Assembly: GCA_025656675.1 (NCBI GenBank) | Contig: JAHXHN010000003.1 | Location: 186,001-250,000 of the forward strand | Reading direction: 5' to 3' | Source: Candidatus Thiodiazotropha sp. (ex Codakia rugifera) | GTDB taxonomy: Bacteria > Pseudomonadota > Gammaproteobacteria > Chromatiales > Chromatiaceae | Length of the DNA: 64,000 nt | Shown: piece by piece, positions 16,723-26,234 of the stretch | Numbering within the stretch: the stretch's first letter is position 1 | Layout of the letters: each line of letters starts with the position of its first letter | Made by a program: the position numbers and the translations under genes | The notes under the pieces: model-generated | The model's database searches: none | What the model saw: only the letters and a program-made list of their open reading frames with translations | Told to the model about the DNA's origin: nothing

Positions 16723-16938
16723 TGCACGCACATTCCAGAGTAAATTGCAGTCTTCGTTGAAATGAACTACAACGCGAAACCAAAATTCACTGCAGAGCAC
16801 ACTGGAACCTTTAGTTGATAGTACGATTGTTGATGCCAATGTCGCAACAAAATTGAAATATATGATAATTATTTAAGTGTTCATAATATTAGCATTGGCG
16901 CCAACTTATATTATGAAGCTTTAATAAACACGTGGGAA
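16723..16938. other. A/T-rich spacer with no supported gene
   Basis: Lies between the MITE-like remnant and the putative immunity gene. No ORF with a start signal, no hairpin followed by T-run, and no similarity to the neighbouring repeats was seen. Confidence 0.4.
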
Positions 16939-17439
16939 TTATTCACTACAAGTACTCAATGCTCCATATCCGCATATTCCTTCTAATAGTAGAAAACTTT
17001 TGCTCTCTCGAGCTTTTTCGGATATAGCCAGTAGTCCCCTTTCATATGAGAAAAGGAACTCCTGCACATATTTATCATCTTGCTGAAAACTTGCTTTTAT
17101 AAGCATCACGTCAGGTATTGTTTGACCAAAGACCTTCAGCATTTTTGTGGTTTCAACCGTGTAGTCAACCTTATTTTTAGTCCACTTACTCTTTTCTCCT
17201 GGTATTCTAGGTATTGAGAAAGAGATAAGGCCACTCATCAAACAGATGTAACTTGCATCTTCACAAGAAAACCATGTAAATTCTCTATGATTTAGACTGA
17301 TCTTATTTGACGATTCGATAACTAAAACATGTTCTTCATCAGAAGGAATGTAACCCCTATAAATCCAAGAAGATGCGTTCACATGAAATGACACAAAAAG
17401 TACTGCAATAGCATAATATCTTTTATTAATCATTGGCAT
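16939..17439 (-). CDS. Exported protein, putative immunity to the metallopeptidase Rhs tip
   Basis: 166 aa with a signal peptide (residues 1-22, [16 protein letters not shown] then SSW), so probably periplasmic. The mature part is beta-rich with several cysteines ([12 protein letters not shown] near 59-70 and [14 protein letters not shown] at the end). It overlaps the toxin-tip frame by 10 bp. Its place directly after the toxin and its export suggest it neutralises the peptidase in the periplasm; this is inferred from position only. Family not recognised. Confidence 0.55.
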   Translation of the reverse strand: MPMINKRYYAIAVLFVSFHVNASSWIYRGYIPSDEEHVLVIESSNKISLNHREFTWFSCEDASYICLMSGLISFSIPRIPGEKSKWTKNKVDYTVETTKMLKVFGQTIPDVMLIKASFQQDDKYVQEFLFSYERGLLAISEKARESKSFLLLEGICGYGALSTCSE

Positions 17440-18092
17440 AATGAACGACCATTCGTCAAGGCATCAAGTATGTATGCTTCCATTTGATTTGCAGCTGCTT
17501 CATTAGGATTATTCCCAAATTTTTGCCGAACATCTACAACACCAGGCAACATGTGTCCATATTCGTGAACAGCAGTATTTCTTGGAGCAGAAAAAGCTTC
17601 ATTATAGAAAACAGTAGTACCACCTGTTGCACTATTTCCGATCACATCATATGGTGTAAAAACGGGTCTTTGATAATTTATGTGTGTTTCAGCTGCTTTA
17701 TTAACTCCATCTGACATTGAAATTTTTACGATCCAATTGTCATATATATTTTGTAACATCTCTTTGCATTCACAATCAGTTTCAGAGTCGATAGCATTCT
17801 CTAGTTGCCTAGCAATATCCCAAAGAATATTCTCTCGAACTCTTCTCGTTTTCCCTTCAGGGGTTCGATAGTATGCAGCTGTGTCACTAAATGTTGCTCC
17901 TCTGTATGTTACAACATTAAATAATCCAAATGGATCCATTCGTAATAATGGGTTCCCACCAACATAGGCATATGTATTTAGTCCTCCTCCCAGCCCAATA
18001 GGATCGGACTCCAGGTACCTCCCCGTGTTTGGATCATAATCCCTAAAGTAGTTGTAATAATTCCCGGTTTCCTGATCGAAGTACTGCCCCGG
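17430..18092 (-). pseudogene. Orphan Rhs tip with a HExxH zinc-metallopeptidase toxin domain
   Basis: The frame opens right after TAA 18093-18095 with [20 protein letters not shown], then [11 protein letters not shown] and [12 protein letters not shown], the Rhs core end. From ATG 17939 a 169-aa product would start at MDPFGLF. The variable domain contains [12 protein letters not shown] (H125, E126, H129 from that Met), a zinc peptidase motif, with [11 protein letters not shown] behind it supplying a likely third ligand (E147). The rest of the Rhs protein is missing, so this is a displaced toxin cassette, usable only after recombination onto a full rhs gene or if expressed alone. Confidence 0.78.
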
Positions 18093-18548
18093 TTATTTTT
18101 TGCTCATAAGCATCAAGCTTGTGGCGCAAATAAGCACAAACCCAAGAAACAATAATGTTATATTCAGTGAATTGGGATAGAGATTTGTAAAATCAGGCTC
18201 ATCCATACCTACAAACACTAGATATAAAACAAATGGCAAAAGAGTGGTAAGGATAACTTGTACAATATTCTGAGTAATAATTGATTCATTTGCCCACGAC
18301 TTAGACATTAAGTAGCCAAAAGCAGAAATAACGGACCAAGAAATGAGTACAATTGTTGCTATGCTAATTAACGACAATAATGGGCGATCAGATTGGGACA
18401 ACTTTCCAAGCATTAATATAAACAATAATATATGCGCTGAGAAGCTCAAATAAACACCTAGCTTCTCAGTAGCTTTTTTATACCTAACCTTCACAACTAC
18501 ATATTTCCTGCTTCTGACCCAATTCCACTGCCCACCTAACCAATCCAC
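18093..18548 (-). CDS. Four-helix membrane protein, possible immunity protein
   Basis: Up to 151 aa from GTG 18548, with four hydrophobic segments (starting near LSFSAHILLFILML, LISIATIVLISW, VILTTLLPFVLYLV and ITLLFLGFVLICA) and a short basic tail MSKK. The N-terminal start is uncertain because no ATG with a Shine-Dalgarno is present. Its stop TAA is followed in the same frame by the Rhs core remnant, the same junction type as DUF2188/first tip. It may be the immunity gene of an earlier, lost toxin. Confidence 0.5.
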   Translation of the reverse strand: MDWLGGQWNWVRSRKYVVVKVRYKKATEKLGVYLSFSAHILLFILMLGKLSQSDRPLLSLISIATIVLISWSVISAFGYLMSKSWANESIITQNIVQVILTTLLPFVLYLVFVGMDEPDFTNLYPNSLNITLLFLGFVLICATSLMLMSKK

Positions 18549-18814
18549 CCAGACTTTGAGTTCTACCCAAGAAAACCAAGTATATTACGAGTACAAGAAT
18601 ATAAAGTATAAGTGGGCATCCACTCTAAAGTTTACCAATTATTGTAGGAACATACCCATTCATATCGGGCCCGTATCAATCACTAAAACATTGAATATAC
18701 TTGATTGCAGGATCAGAAATTCCAATTAATACTCTGAAAGTGGAACAGAAACCGTCCTCAACCCTCAGCATGAGGCTGATTTAGTATTTAAGGGTACTGA
18801 CCCCTTTTCTTTCC
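18549..18814. other. Spacer between membrane protein gene and right repeat copy
   Basis: About 270 bp, no supported gene. It includes a small inverted word GGGT-ACT-GACCC near 18793-18803 followed by CTTTTCTTT, which could act as a weak terminator for rightward transcription. Nothing similar lies before the left repeat copy. Confidence 0.35.
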
Positions 18815-19718
18815 CATCCCTTTAAACAATCTTATTTTTCAGCATTATTCCCAATATGAGTTTAGAAATATTTCAGGTGATCAAAAACAATAGCTAGTTG
18901 TCGCTATAGGAGTTAATGAACAAGTTGCTTCAAAGCAACAGATCCTCATCGATACGATGAAAAACTGAAGCAGCATCAATGAGGCTGTTTGCAGTAAGGG
19001 CCGGTACGCCATAAACTTCGGCTGTAACGGCATAGTTACTTTTAATCTTTTTCAAAAGCAGATCGAAGTCTCCGTCACCCGATAGCAGTATTATTGTGTG
19101 TATCTCTTGCGCAGCTTCCAACACATCAATGGTGATGCCTACATCCCAATCACCTTTAGATGAACCATCACTACGTCGAATATAGGGCTTGAGTTTGACA
19201 GAAAAGCCAATATGCTTGAGTGCATCCTGGAATTTCAGCTGCTTCTCATCTCCACGATGTATAGCATAGGCAACAGCTGATACAATCTCTCCTTCCTTAC
19301 TTACCTTTTTCCACAACTTTTTGTAATTAAACTGTCGCCCATAGGCTTGACGGGTTGTGTAGTAGATATTCTGCACATCAGCAAAGATTGCTATTTTCTT
19401 CACACGAATACCTCAAAATGCATCTGAAAATCCATGAACATCAATTCCGCAACTGTTAGTAAGATAGTCTAGTAATATACATTACATTAACTTATCTATG
19501 TATATTATTGTTTTTATTATATTATATATTACATTTAATCAAGAGGTATTTGGTCCTGCTGCACGCTACAACCACGCTCTCTTGTTGTTATAGTCTCATA
19601 ACCTATTTGATAACAAAAAGTCCCATTAGCAGTGATTAAAAAACTTCAAATTTCTCATGACATCCACTCTATCAACGAACGACTATCCTTATACTGATTC
19701 CAACCATCTTTGAAGGGA
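18815..19718. repeat. Right copy of the long direct repeat flanking the island
   Basis: Bases 18815-19646 are identical to 5519-6350; 19647-19718 are the diverged tail matching 6351-6422 with about nine substitutions. The sharp change from perfect to about 87% identity suggests gene conversion or a recent crossover within an older duplication. Confidence 0.93.
18930..19403 (-). CDS. NYN-domain (LabA/DUF88-like) putative ribonuclease, copy 2
   Basis: 157 aa, identical in protein and DNA to the gene at 5634-6107, including D9, D85/D87 and the SGDGDFD motif, and with the same upstream 240 bp, so both copies should be expressed from the same kind of promoter. Downstream of this copy is the four-helix membrane protein gene rather than the FAH hydrolase. 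Confidence 0.88.
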   Translation of the reverse strand: MKKIAIFADVQNIYYTTRQAYGRQFNYKKLWKKVSKEGEIVSAVAYAIHRGDEKQLKFQDALKHIGFSVKLKPYIRRSDGSSKGDWDVGITIDVLEAAQEIHTIILLSGDGDFDLLLKKIKSNYAVTAEVYGVPALTANSLIDAASVFHRIDEDLLL

Positions 19719-19804
19719 TGAACCCATAAAAACAAAAAATAGATCCTATAGACGTCAATGCTCAAAGGCGATAATGCATATGATCTACTGCGCCAACTTA
19801 ATGG

Positions 19805-21268
19805 ATGAATACAATGCCGAAAAAAAGCAATTACAGTCGAGACCAGGATCACTTATTAAGCAGAGACAATAAATTCACCTTTCCACGTTGCTGTAAATGG
19901 TTATCTCTGACAGTCTTTGTGCTCACTCTTTCTGCATGCGGTGGTGGAGATTCAAGTGACGCTGTTACAACAATATCTGATGATACTGACCTGGATGGTT
20001 TGACAGATCAGCAAGAGGAGAACTTGGGTACGAACCCTACTGTTGCAGACACCGATAATGATCGTATTTGGGATGGCGATGAAGTGAGCATGTTCAATAC
20101 AAATCCAACGCTTTCAGATACCGATAGTGATGGTATTGATGATGGCGCTGATCCACAGCCAACTGTTTTCAATACCATTCCGACTGATCCCAATTCTGGT
20201 CGATTTGTCGAATATGGTGTTTTTAAGACAAATACCACCAGTTCATCGACTCAGCGGATAACAAACACAAGACATGAAGAGAATCACGTAGTTTATGCAC
20301 CATTGTCGACCTCAAATCAACCTCTTCTGATTTATCAAACCTACATTGAGGATACAAACTCGGACACACTCTTCAATGAGGGTGATTTATCGGGTAGTGT
20401 CATTGCAATCATGAATGTTGATGGAACAAGACCACGCTATCTTACCGATATTGACCCATCCAATGGAATGATTCAGAACAATCATTCCATTGACGCGACA
20501 CCTGAACCCTCTCCTGACGGACAATATATTATATTTGTGAGTGACCGTGACAACCCAGGAAGCTTCCAGCTTAAACTGTATGTTATGGATATTCATGGTA
20601 ACAACCAAACCCCTTTGAATTATGCGTCAAACCCACCTGCAAGCAATGAGATAGATGCCGACCCATTCTGGGGTGTTGACAATAAAATCACCTTCAAACG
20701 CCAACAATTTATTTCAGGTAGGGCTGGATTCAGTCGTGTCTTTACAGCCAATATAGATACTGCAACCATGACGATTTACAATTTAGTGGAAAGAACATCA
20801 GGATCTAACACACCATTGAATACACCCAATGGACCTGGTGATTTTGATCCAAAGATTTCGCCCGATGGTCATTTAATAGCAAGCTATCGCCATCTTTCCG
20901 ATAGTGTTTCTATTTTCGGTGATTACGACCTATGGATAGGAGCCTATCACCATGTAGATGCACCCGCTGATTCTTCCATTACACTGTTTGATCAAGATAC
21001 TTCGACTGCGGTCTTATTTCCCAGATGGAATATTAGTGGTGACAAATTAGCTGCATGGCAACTTGATGAAACGGCCCTAAGTATGGGTATGGATGCTATA
21101 GATTTAATTGTCTATGAGTTGGACCTGTCTGAGCAACCATTCTCTTTCTCCGCTACTAGAACGAACATCACACCGAATAATGATGGTTGGTTTGAGACTA
21201 TGCCCTCGTGGAATACAGATCCAAATAGAGCTGAGGAACTCATCTATTCCGCTTCAAGACAATTTTAA
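19805..21268 (+). CDS. Lipoprotein with TSP3-type calcium repeats and a TolB-like beta-propeller
   Basis: 487 aa. A long basic N terminus precedes the hydrophobic stretch WLSLTVFVLTLSAC; lipobox LSAC puts the lipidated Cys at 45. Residues about 59-117 carry three thrombospondin type 3-like Asp-rich repeats (DTDLDGLTDQQE, DTDNDRIWDGDE, DTDSDGIDDGAD), expected to bind Ca2+. The rest has PD40/TolB-like blades: SPDGQYIIFVSDRDN, LYVMDIHGNNQ, SPDGHLIASYRHL, FPRWNISGDKLAAW. Likely held at the outer membrane or cell surface; partner unknown. First gene outside the island on the right. ATG 19805 or ATG 19814 can start it. Confidence 0.8.
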   Translation: MNTMPKKSNYSRDQDHLLSRDNKFTFPRCCKWLSLTVFVLTLSACGGGDSSDAVTTISDDTDLDGLTDQQEENLGTNPTVADTDNDRIWDGDEVSMFNTNPTLSDTDSDGIDDGADPQPTVFNTIPTDPNSGRFVEYGVFKTNTTSSSTQRITNTRHEENHVVYAPLSTSNQPLLIYQTYIEDTNSDTLFNEGDLSGSVIAIMNVDGTRPRYLTDIDPSNGMIQNNHSIDATPEPSPDGQYIIFVSDRDNPGSFQLKLYVMDIHGNNQTPLNYASNPPASNEIDADPFWGVDNKITFKRQQFISGRAGFSRVFTANIDTATMTIYNLVERTSGSNTPLNTPNGPGDFDPKISPDGHLIASYRHLSDSVSIFGDYDLWIGAYHHVDAPADSSITLFDQDTSTAVLFPRWNISGDKLAAWQLDETALSMGMDAIDLIVYELDLSEQPFSFSATRTNITPNNDGWFETMPSWNTDPNRAEELIYSASRQF

Positions 21269-21473
21269 TGGTATAAAAAAACTGACTATTATTTTTTTTT
21301 CATTCTGATGCATACCAATATCCAGTAGTCCCCTGCTTCTAATACACTGGATGTCTGATCTACGTTCAGCCCAGACTGACGAGTATATTTGAGATGGAGA
21401 GGTATCATAGGTAATAAAGCAGTGTTACATTACTGACTGGGTCTATCCTTATTCATAGTTAGGCAACTGCAGA

Positions 21474-22085
21474 ATGAGTACAGAATTCATAATCACCTCA
21501 TTGGTAATCGTGTTGCTACCGGGCACAGGTGTCCTTTTTACCATTTCAACCGGCCTATTCCATGGAAAGCGAGCAAGTCTTTATGCTGCCCTGGGCTGTA
21601 CTCTCGGAATCATTCCACACTTAATCGCTAGCATATTGGGACTGGCTGCAATCCTTCATGCGAGCGCCGTTGCCTTCCAAATCCTGAAGATTCTAGGCAT
21701 CATATATCTTCTTTATCTTGCATGGGGAATGTGGAAAGAGTCTGGCGAATTGAAACTACAAGATAAATCGAAGGAAATGGAATTTGGGATGATTGCTGTA
21801 AAAGCATTTCTCATCAATATTCTGAATCCCAAGCTATCACTGTTTTTCCTGGCCTTTCTTCCACAGTTCGTCCCTAATAATTCTGAGTTTCCAATAGTGG
21901 ACATGGCGTTTCTTGGCGCTGTCTTTATGTGCCTTACATTAGTAATATTTGTAATTTATGGGCAGTTTGCATACTACTTGCGAAATCATATAGTCAGATC
22001 TCCGCGTACTATGCGTTGGATACAGCGTACATTTGCAGGCATATTTGCATTTCTTGCATTAAAACTAGCCACATTTGAACGCTAA
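21474..22085 (+). CDS. LysE/RhtB family exporter
   Basis: 203-aa inner-membrane amino-acid or metabolite exporter. Family marks: the N-terminal IVLLPGTGVLFTISTGLFHG (usually PGP), GCTLGIIPHL, the YLLYLAWGMWKE segment, and FLINILNPKLSLFFLAFLPQ. Five or six hydrophobic segments. Single gene with its own region upstream; substrate unknown. Confidence 0.88.
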   Translation: MSTEFIITSLVIVLLPGTGVLFTISTGLFHGKRASLYAALGCTLGIIPHLIASILGLAAILHASAVAFQILKILGIIYLLYLAWGMWKESGELKLQDKSKEMEFGMIAVKAFLINILNPKLSLFFLAFLPQFVPNNSEFPIVDMAFLGAVFMCLTLVIFVIYGQFAYYLRNHIVRSPRTMRWIQRTFAGIFAFLALKLATFER

Positions 22086-22151
22086 AGCGGCGTGGCACGA
22101 CAATTGTGTAGTGTCCTGCATTAGAGCGTCATTTCTATCAATAACCAACCC

Positions 22152-23072
22152 TCACATTGTATTTATTTTCTGTATTCGTAATCGGGTTTTCTTGTCATTC
22201 GGATTAAACTTGAGCGCATATTCCCAATACTTTAGAGCTTGCTTGGGTTCACTACGAGAGCTTCTTAATCCCTTAATGTACAAACCCTTGCCATATTCCT
22301 TTCTGATTTTTGTGATTGTCTGGAGCTTCTTCTTGTCTCCATTTACTGCTGACTCAGCCTGCTCAAGGTAATTCAGTGTGTCGCTATAATTTTCGGCCTG
22401 AAAGGATTTTTCTGCTTGTCCCATGCGCGTTTTAGATAGCAAACTGCGCATTTCCAGGTCATTGGGATATTTGGTAATGTGTTTTTCAAGTTCTTTTATC
22501 AATCCATCGATATCTGCCGGTCTATTGCCAGCTTGAAGAATGGCCTGACGTGAATAAGTATAGGTCTCATCTCCATAGCCATTGTTAGCTTTAGCCTTTT
22601 TCCTTCTGCTTTTATAGTTACGTTGTGAAATCGCAACCTTTCTCTGCATAGACCTTCTGGAACTTTTCTCATCGAGCCGGCGCATGGCTTCCAGCGCATC
22701 TTTATTGATCGGCTCCAGCCCCAGTGTTTCAAGATAGAGCCTCCTGGCTTTACTGATCTTACCTTGACGAACGGCCTTGTTGCCCTGGGCGATCAGTTTC
22801 TTGGTTCGCTTGCTAATCTGAGATTCAAGATGTTTTATCGATTGCTTAATCTCTGAATCCTGTTTTGCCAATGTCCTGGCCACTCGATATTCGAATAGAG
22901 CTCCCTGAAAATCCCCCTGTTTTTCATGTGCTTCAGCAGCAGCAACCCAGGTTTTCGGATCACCGTAACCTCCAGATGAACCCTTCACTCTTTTGGAGTC
23001 AACAGCACATCCAGAACCTAAGAGGATGACAGTCGCCGAGAAAGAGGCAATTAAAAATGCAGTTACTTTCAC
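22152..23072 (-). CDS. TPR-like lipoprotein
   Basis: 306 aa with lipoprotein signal ILLGSGC (Cys22). TPR-like helical repeats follow: AAAEAHEKQGDFQGALFEYR, GNKAVRQGKISKARRLYLE, then a basic SRRSMQRKVAISQRN stretch, then AEKSFQAENYSDTLNYLEQA and PKQALKYWEYALKFNPND. Probably a periplasmic scaffold. GTG start overlaps the stop of the deacetylase gene by 1 nt (TAGTG), so the two are coupled. Last gene of the kinase-deacetylase-TPR operon. Confidence 0.8.
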   Translation of the reverse strand: MKVTAFLIASFSATVILLGSGCAVDSKRVKGSSGGYGDPKTWVAAAEAHEKQGDFQGALFEYRVARTLAKQDSEIKQSIKHLESQISKRTKKLIAQGNKAVRQGKISKARRLYLETLGLEPINKDALEAMRRLDEKSSRRSMQRKVAISQRNYKSRRKKAKANNGYGDETYTYSRQAILQAGNRPADIDGLIKELEKHITKYPNDLEMRSLLSKTRMGQAEKSFQAENYSDTLNYLEQAESAVNGDKKKLQTITKIRKEYGKGLYIKGLRSSRSEPKQALKYWEYALKFNPNDKKTRLRIQKINTM

Positions 23073-24067
23073 TATTTTTTTCGTGACTTATAGGTTACCA
23101 GGCTCGCTTTGAATGCTTTTATATCTCGATCACCGAATATCATGGTCCGGTGTAACAGATAGGGATAAGCAAAAGCCGCATTGGTACGAGGCTGAACAGT
23201 CAAGCCCAAGAGCAGCCCGTTTGCCTGTAATTCATCTATAACATATTCATTGCTATCACCAAATGGATAGGCATAAAAGCGTGGCTTCTTTCCAATATAT
23301 TGGGCCAGTTTTTCCGTTGGAACGACCACCTCTTGGCGTACTCTGTGTTGATATTGTTTATGATTTTCTCCACCTTGCTGTACTGCCAGATTGCCGTGTG
23401 TTTTGGAGTGAGGTTGGATGCTGATCAAACCGCTCTCAACCATGGTAGCGATCTCTTTTGTTCTCAAGCCGCCATTATTCATGTAGTCGCTATATACAAA
23501 GACAGTTGCAGGATAACCAAACTCCTTGAGAAGAGGAAAGGCTTCCTTGTAGATCGAACGGTGACCGTCATCAATGGTGATAACTACTGAACGCTTTGGC
23601 AGTGCTTGCTCGCCCTTGAGAAATCCCAGCAGACTGGCTAAAGGGATCACTCTGAAATCATTTTTCTTGAGATATTCCAGCTGTTGCCTGAACTGCTGGG
23701 GTGAGACCTCCAGGCGATCCCCTCGGTTGCCGAAACGATGATAGCAAAGAATAGGGATAGTCTGGTAACCGTTGTAATCGATACCTGTAGGATTGTCAGT
23801 TTTAAGGGGAATGATGATCTCATTTCCCGGCTTGATAGCACCGGATGGATTGGCATCCTCAATTCTCCAATAGAGGGCCTCATCACCAAGGAAATTGCTT
23901 GCCAGGGTACGTGCATCCTCTTTTCCAACACGCAATACGACAAACTCACTATCCTTGGCAATGATGCGACTTGAAGCTGAAAGAGCAGAATAGATGCCCG
24001 GTGAAGAGCAGCCGGCATTAAGCAGCATTACAAGCAGCAGAATTACAGAAATCTTCACTGGATTCAT
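23072..24067 (-). CDS. Polysaccharide deacetylase (NodB) lipoprotein
   Basis: 331 aa, lipobox LNAGC (Cys20). Residues about 40-90 resemble a LysM-like cell-wall binding segment (VGKEDARTLASNFLGDEALY, then GNEIIIPL). The NodB domain follows: IPILCYHRFG, VVITIDDGHRSIY with the metal Asp pair, and QPHSKTHGNL with the metal His residues, later YAYPFGDSN. It should remove acetyl groups from a surface polysaccharide or peptidoglycan. The kinase gene ends 50 bp upstream and the TPR lipoprotein overlaps downstream. Confidence 0.87.
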   Translation of the reverse strand: MNPVKISVILLLVMLLNAGCSSPGIYSALSASSRIIAKDSEFVVLRVGKEDARTLASNFLGDEALYWRIEDANPSGAIKPGNEIIIPLKTDNPTGIDYNGYQTIPILCYHRFGNRGDRLEVSPQQFRQQLEYLKKNDFRVIPLASLLGFLKGEQALPKRSVVITIDDGHRSIYKEAFPLLKEFGYPATVFVYSDYMNNGGLRTKEIATMVESGLISIQPHSKTHGNLAVQQGGENHKQYQHRVRQEVVVPTEKLAQYIGKKPRFYAYPFGDSNEYVIDELQANGLLLGLTVQPRTNAAFAYPYLLHRTMIFGDRDIKAFKASLVTYKSRKK

Positions 24068-24117
24068 GGTGGACAGATTCCCCTCTATCTACACACTGTG
24101 ATGACGAGCCTACTTTA

Positions 24118-25965
24118 CTAACCTGCTTTCGGGTTAGTCGGTTTCATGATTCTGGTTGCATCATCGACATCCTCCTCGAGGATAGGCAGGCTTTCCTCAT
24201 CGAGCGCTGTTATTTGTTTGCTATCCTGGGGCAGTGCCAGATTGGTCTTATCTTCATCAGGTTCAATTGATTGCGAAGCTGCTTCGTCTATGTGCTGGGT
24301 CTCCTCCTGCTCATTCAGGAGTGCCTCTGCCATTCTGTTGTACTCCACAAACAGGAGACCTAACTCATCATTACGTTCTTTTTTAATTCGATAGCCGTAA
24401 TTGCCATGCTGGGCATGCGTAATGGCTCGCCTGAGTATTTTCATCGGTACCGTAATACCGGTTGCTAATAGATAGGCAACGATGGCAACCGTGAGGACCA
24501 CAGCCACCAATAGTCCAAGCATCGTATAAAAAGTCAGATCGGCGGCTGCAATGAGCGGTGTTTGGGACAGTCCGAGCTGTATTTTCCCTATTTTCTTGTT
24601 CTGAAATACCAAAGGCGCCTGGAAATCGAAAACCATTTCACCATTCGACTCCCCTTCGGAAATGACAATCCCTTCATTCTCACGCAGCAGCTTCATGGGT
24701 ACATCGTTACTTAATGTTTGACCCACTTCATCAATGGAGGTGCTGGCACGGAGAACTTTCTTGTGATCAAGAATGCGTAAATAGCTGATCTGCTGTCTTT
24801 CTTTGATCTCATGTACAAATGTCTCTATGGCAACCCAATCCTGTATTAAAACAGCCTCAGCACTCTCAATTGCAATGAATTCCGCCAGGGAGCCGCCGGA
24901 ATCGAGTGCCAGTTCGATCATTGCATCCACCTGTTTCTGATAAACCAGATAGGAACCCAGGATCATCGCTATCGAAACTACGCCAGCCATAATGGCGGTC
25001 CATTTGATACGAAGCGGAAGAATATTTGTATCCTTGATATGTTGCTGCCTTTCATCGATTTCGTGTACGACACTACGAAGCGCTGTTGCCACTTCTTTGC
25101 CAGTTTGAAAACGATATTCCGGTTTTTTATTGAGCAGTTTCTCAACAACCTTGATCAGACTCTGAGGAACATCCTGAATTTTGCTCTCAATTGGTGCCGG
25201 ATCTTCTTGTACTATCTTCATCAGCAATGATGTTAAGGTCTCGGATACAAAGGGTTTTTCGCCTGTAATTAACTGGTAGAGAATAACCCCCAGGGAGAAA
25301 AGATCCGAGCGTCCATCGACAGGCAGCCCTTCGACCTGTTCAGGTGACATATATTGAGGTGTACCCAATACTGCCCCCATCATTGTGCGATGCTCCTTGT
25401 TGGGTGAATCTACATGAGCGATGCCAAAGTCAGTAATACGAATGGTATGACCATCATCCGGTGAGATGATATTACCTGGCTTAACATCGCGATGTACGAT
25501 GCCACGTGCATGTGAATAATCCAGTGCCTCTGCCAGTTGGATGCCATACACGACCGTTTCACGCGTGGAAATTTTAGCGTCTGAGTCCATCATCTGCTCA
25601 AGCGTCCTGCCCTCAAGAAACTCCATGGCAATATAGGGACCTTGAGCCACTTCACCCACATCGAAAATCGTCACAATATTGGGGTGAGTTAACTTACCGG
25701 CGGCCTTCGCCTCTTGCAGAAAGCGGTAGCGGTATTCAGGATCAGCTGCACACTCCCCACGTAACAGCTTTATCGCCAATGTGCGATTGATTTCCGGGTC
25801 GAATGCCTTATACACGATAGACATTGCCCCTTCACCAATCTCTTCAATCAGGCTAAATCTTCCTATCGACTCAGGCATTAGCGGTTGGTTGTCCAAATCT
25901 TCTCCTCCCCCTCTACCACATCTACTGGGATAGCCACAGCAGACATCAATATTCTTATGTCTCAT
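24118..25965 (-). CDS. PknB-like Ser/Thr protein kinase with extracytoplasmic sensor and HAMP domain
   Basis: 615 aa. Kinase domain about 36-300: GEGAMSIV (44-51), K66, HRDVKPGN (158-165), DFG (179-181), GTPQYMSPEQ. TM helices about 322-342 and 477-501 enclose a 135-residue periplasmic sensor; a HAMP-like segment (502-550) returns to the cytosol; an acidic tail ends DDATRIMKP, a likely phospho-Thr/FHA-type site. ATG 25965 has AGGGA upstream, but TTG 25896 (residue 24) follows GGGGGAGGAG and would remove the odd Cys-rich leader. It probably senses the envelope and heads an operon with deacetylase and TPR lipoprotein. Confidence 0.88.
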   Translation of the reverse strand: MRHKNIDVCCGYPSRCGRGGGEDLDNQPLMPESIGRFSLIEEIGEGAMSIVYKAFDPEINRTLAIKLLRGECAADPEYRYRFLQEAKAAGKLTHPNIVTIFDVGEVAQGPYIAMEFLEGRTLEQMMDSDAKISTRETVVYGIQLAEALDYSHARGIVHRDVKPGNIISPDDGHTIRITDFGIAHVDSPNKEHRTMMGAVLGTPQYMSPEQVEGLPVDGRSDLFSLGVILYQLITGEKPFVSETLTSLLMKIVQEDPAPIESKIQDVPQSLIKVVEKLLNKKPEYRFQTGKEVATALRSVVHEIDERQQHIKDTNILPLRIKWTAIMAGVVSIAMILGSYLVYQKQVDAMIELALDSGGSLAEFIAIESAEAVLIQDWVAIETFVHEIKERQQISYLRILDHKKVLRASTSIDEVGQTLSNDVPMKLLRENEGIVISEGESNGEMVFDFQAPLVFQNKKIGKIQLGLSQTPLIAAADLTFYTMLGLLVAVVLTVAIVAYLLATGITVPMKILRRAITHAQHGNYGYRIKKERNDELGLLFVEYNRMAEALLNEQEETQHIDEAASQSIEPDEDKTNLALPQDSKQITALDEESLPILEEDVDDATRIMKPTNPKAG

Positions 25966-26234
25966 CTATGCTATCCCTGATAGAGTGTAGCAAATGGCAA
26001 TGAATTAAAAAAAGCCACTGATTTACTACCCCGGTCTTTGTGGCTGCAAACTCAGTTGCTTTACTCACTTTCGGAGCTTCCAACACAGACAACTCTTTTC
26101 ATACCTGGAAAGCACATACTTACATATAAAATAACATTGACGCTAAAGCCTTCTTTTATTAGCTTTCATAGAGTGCCAGGGGTGAAAAAAGCACCTGGAT
26201 AATAAATTGGACATAAAGAATAGCGGGCCAGCAC

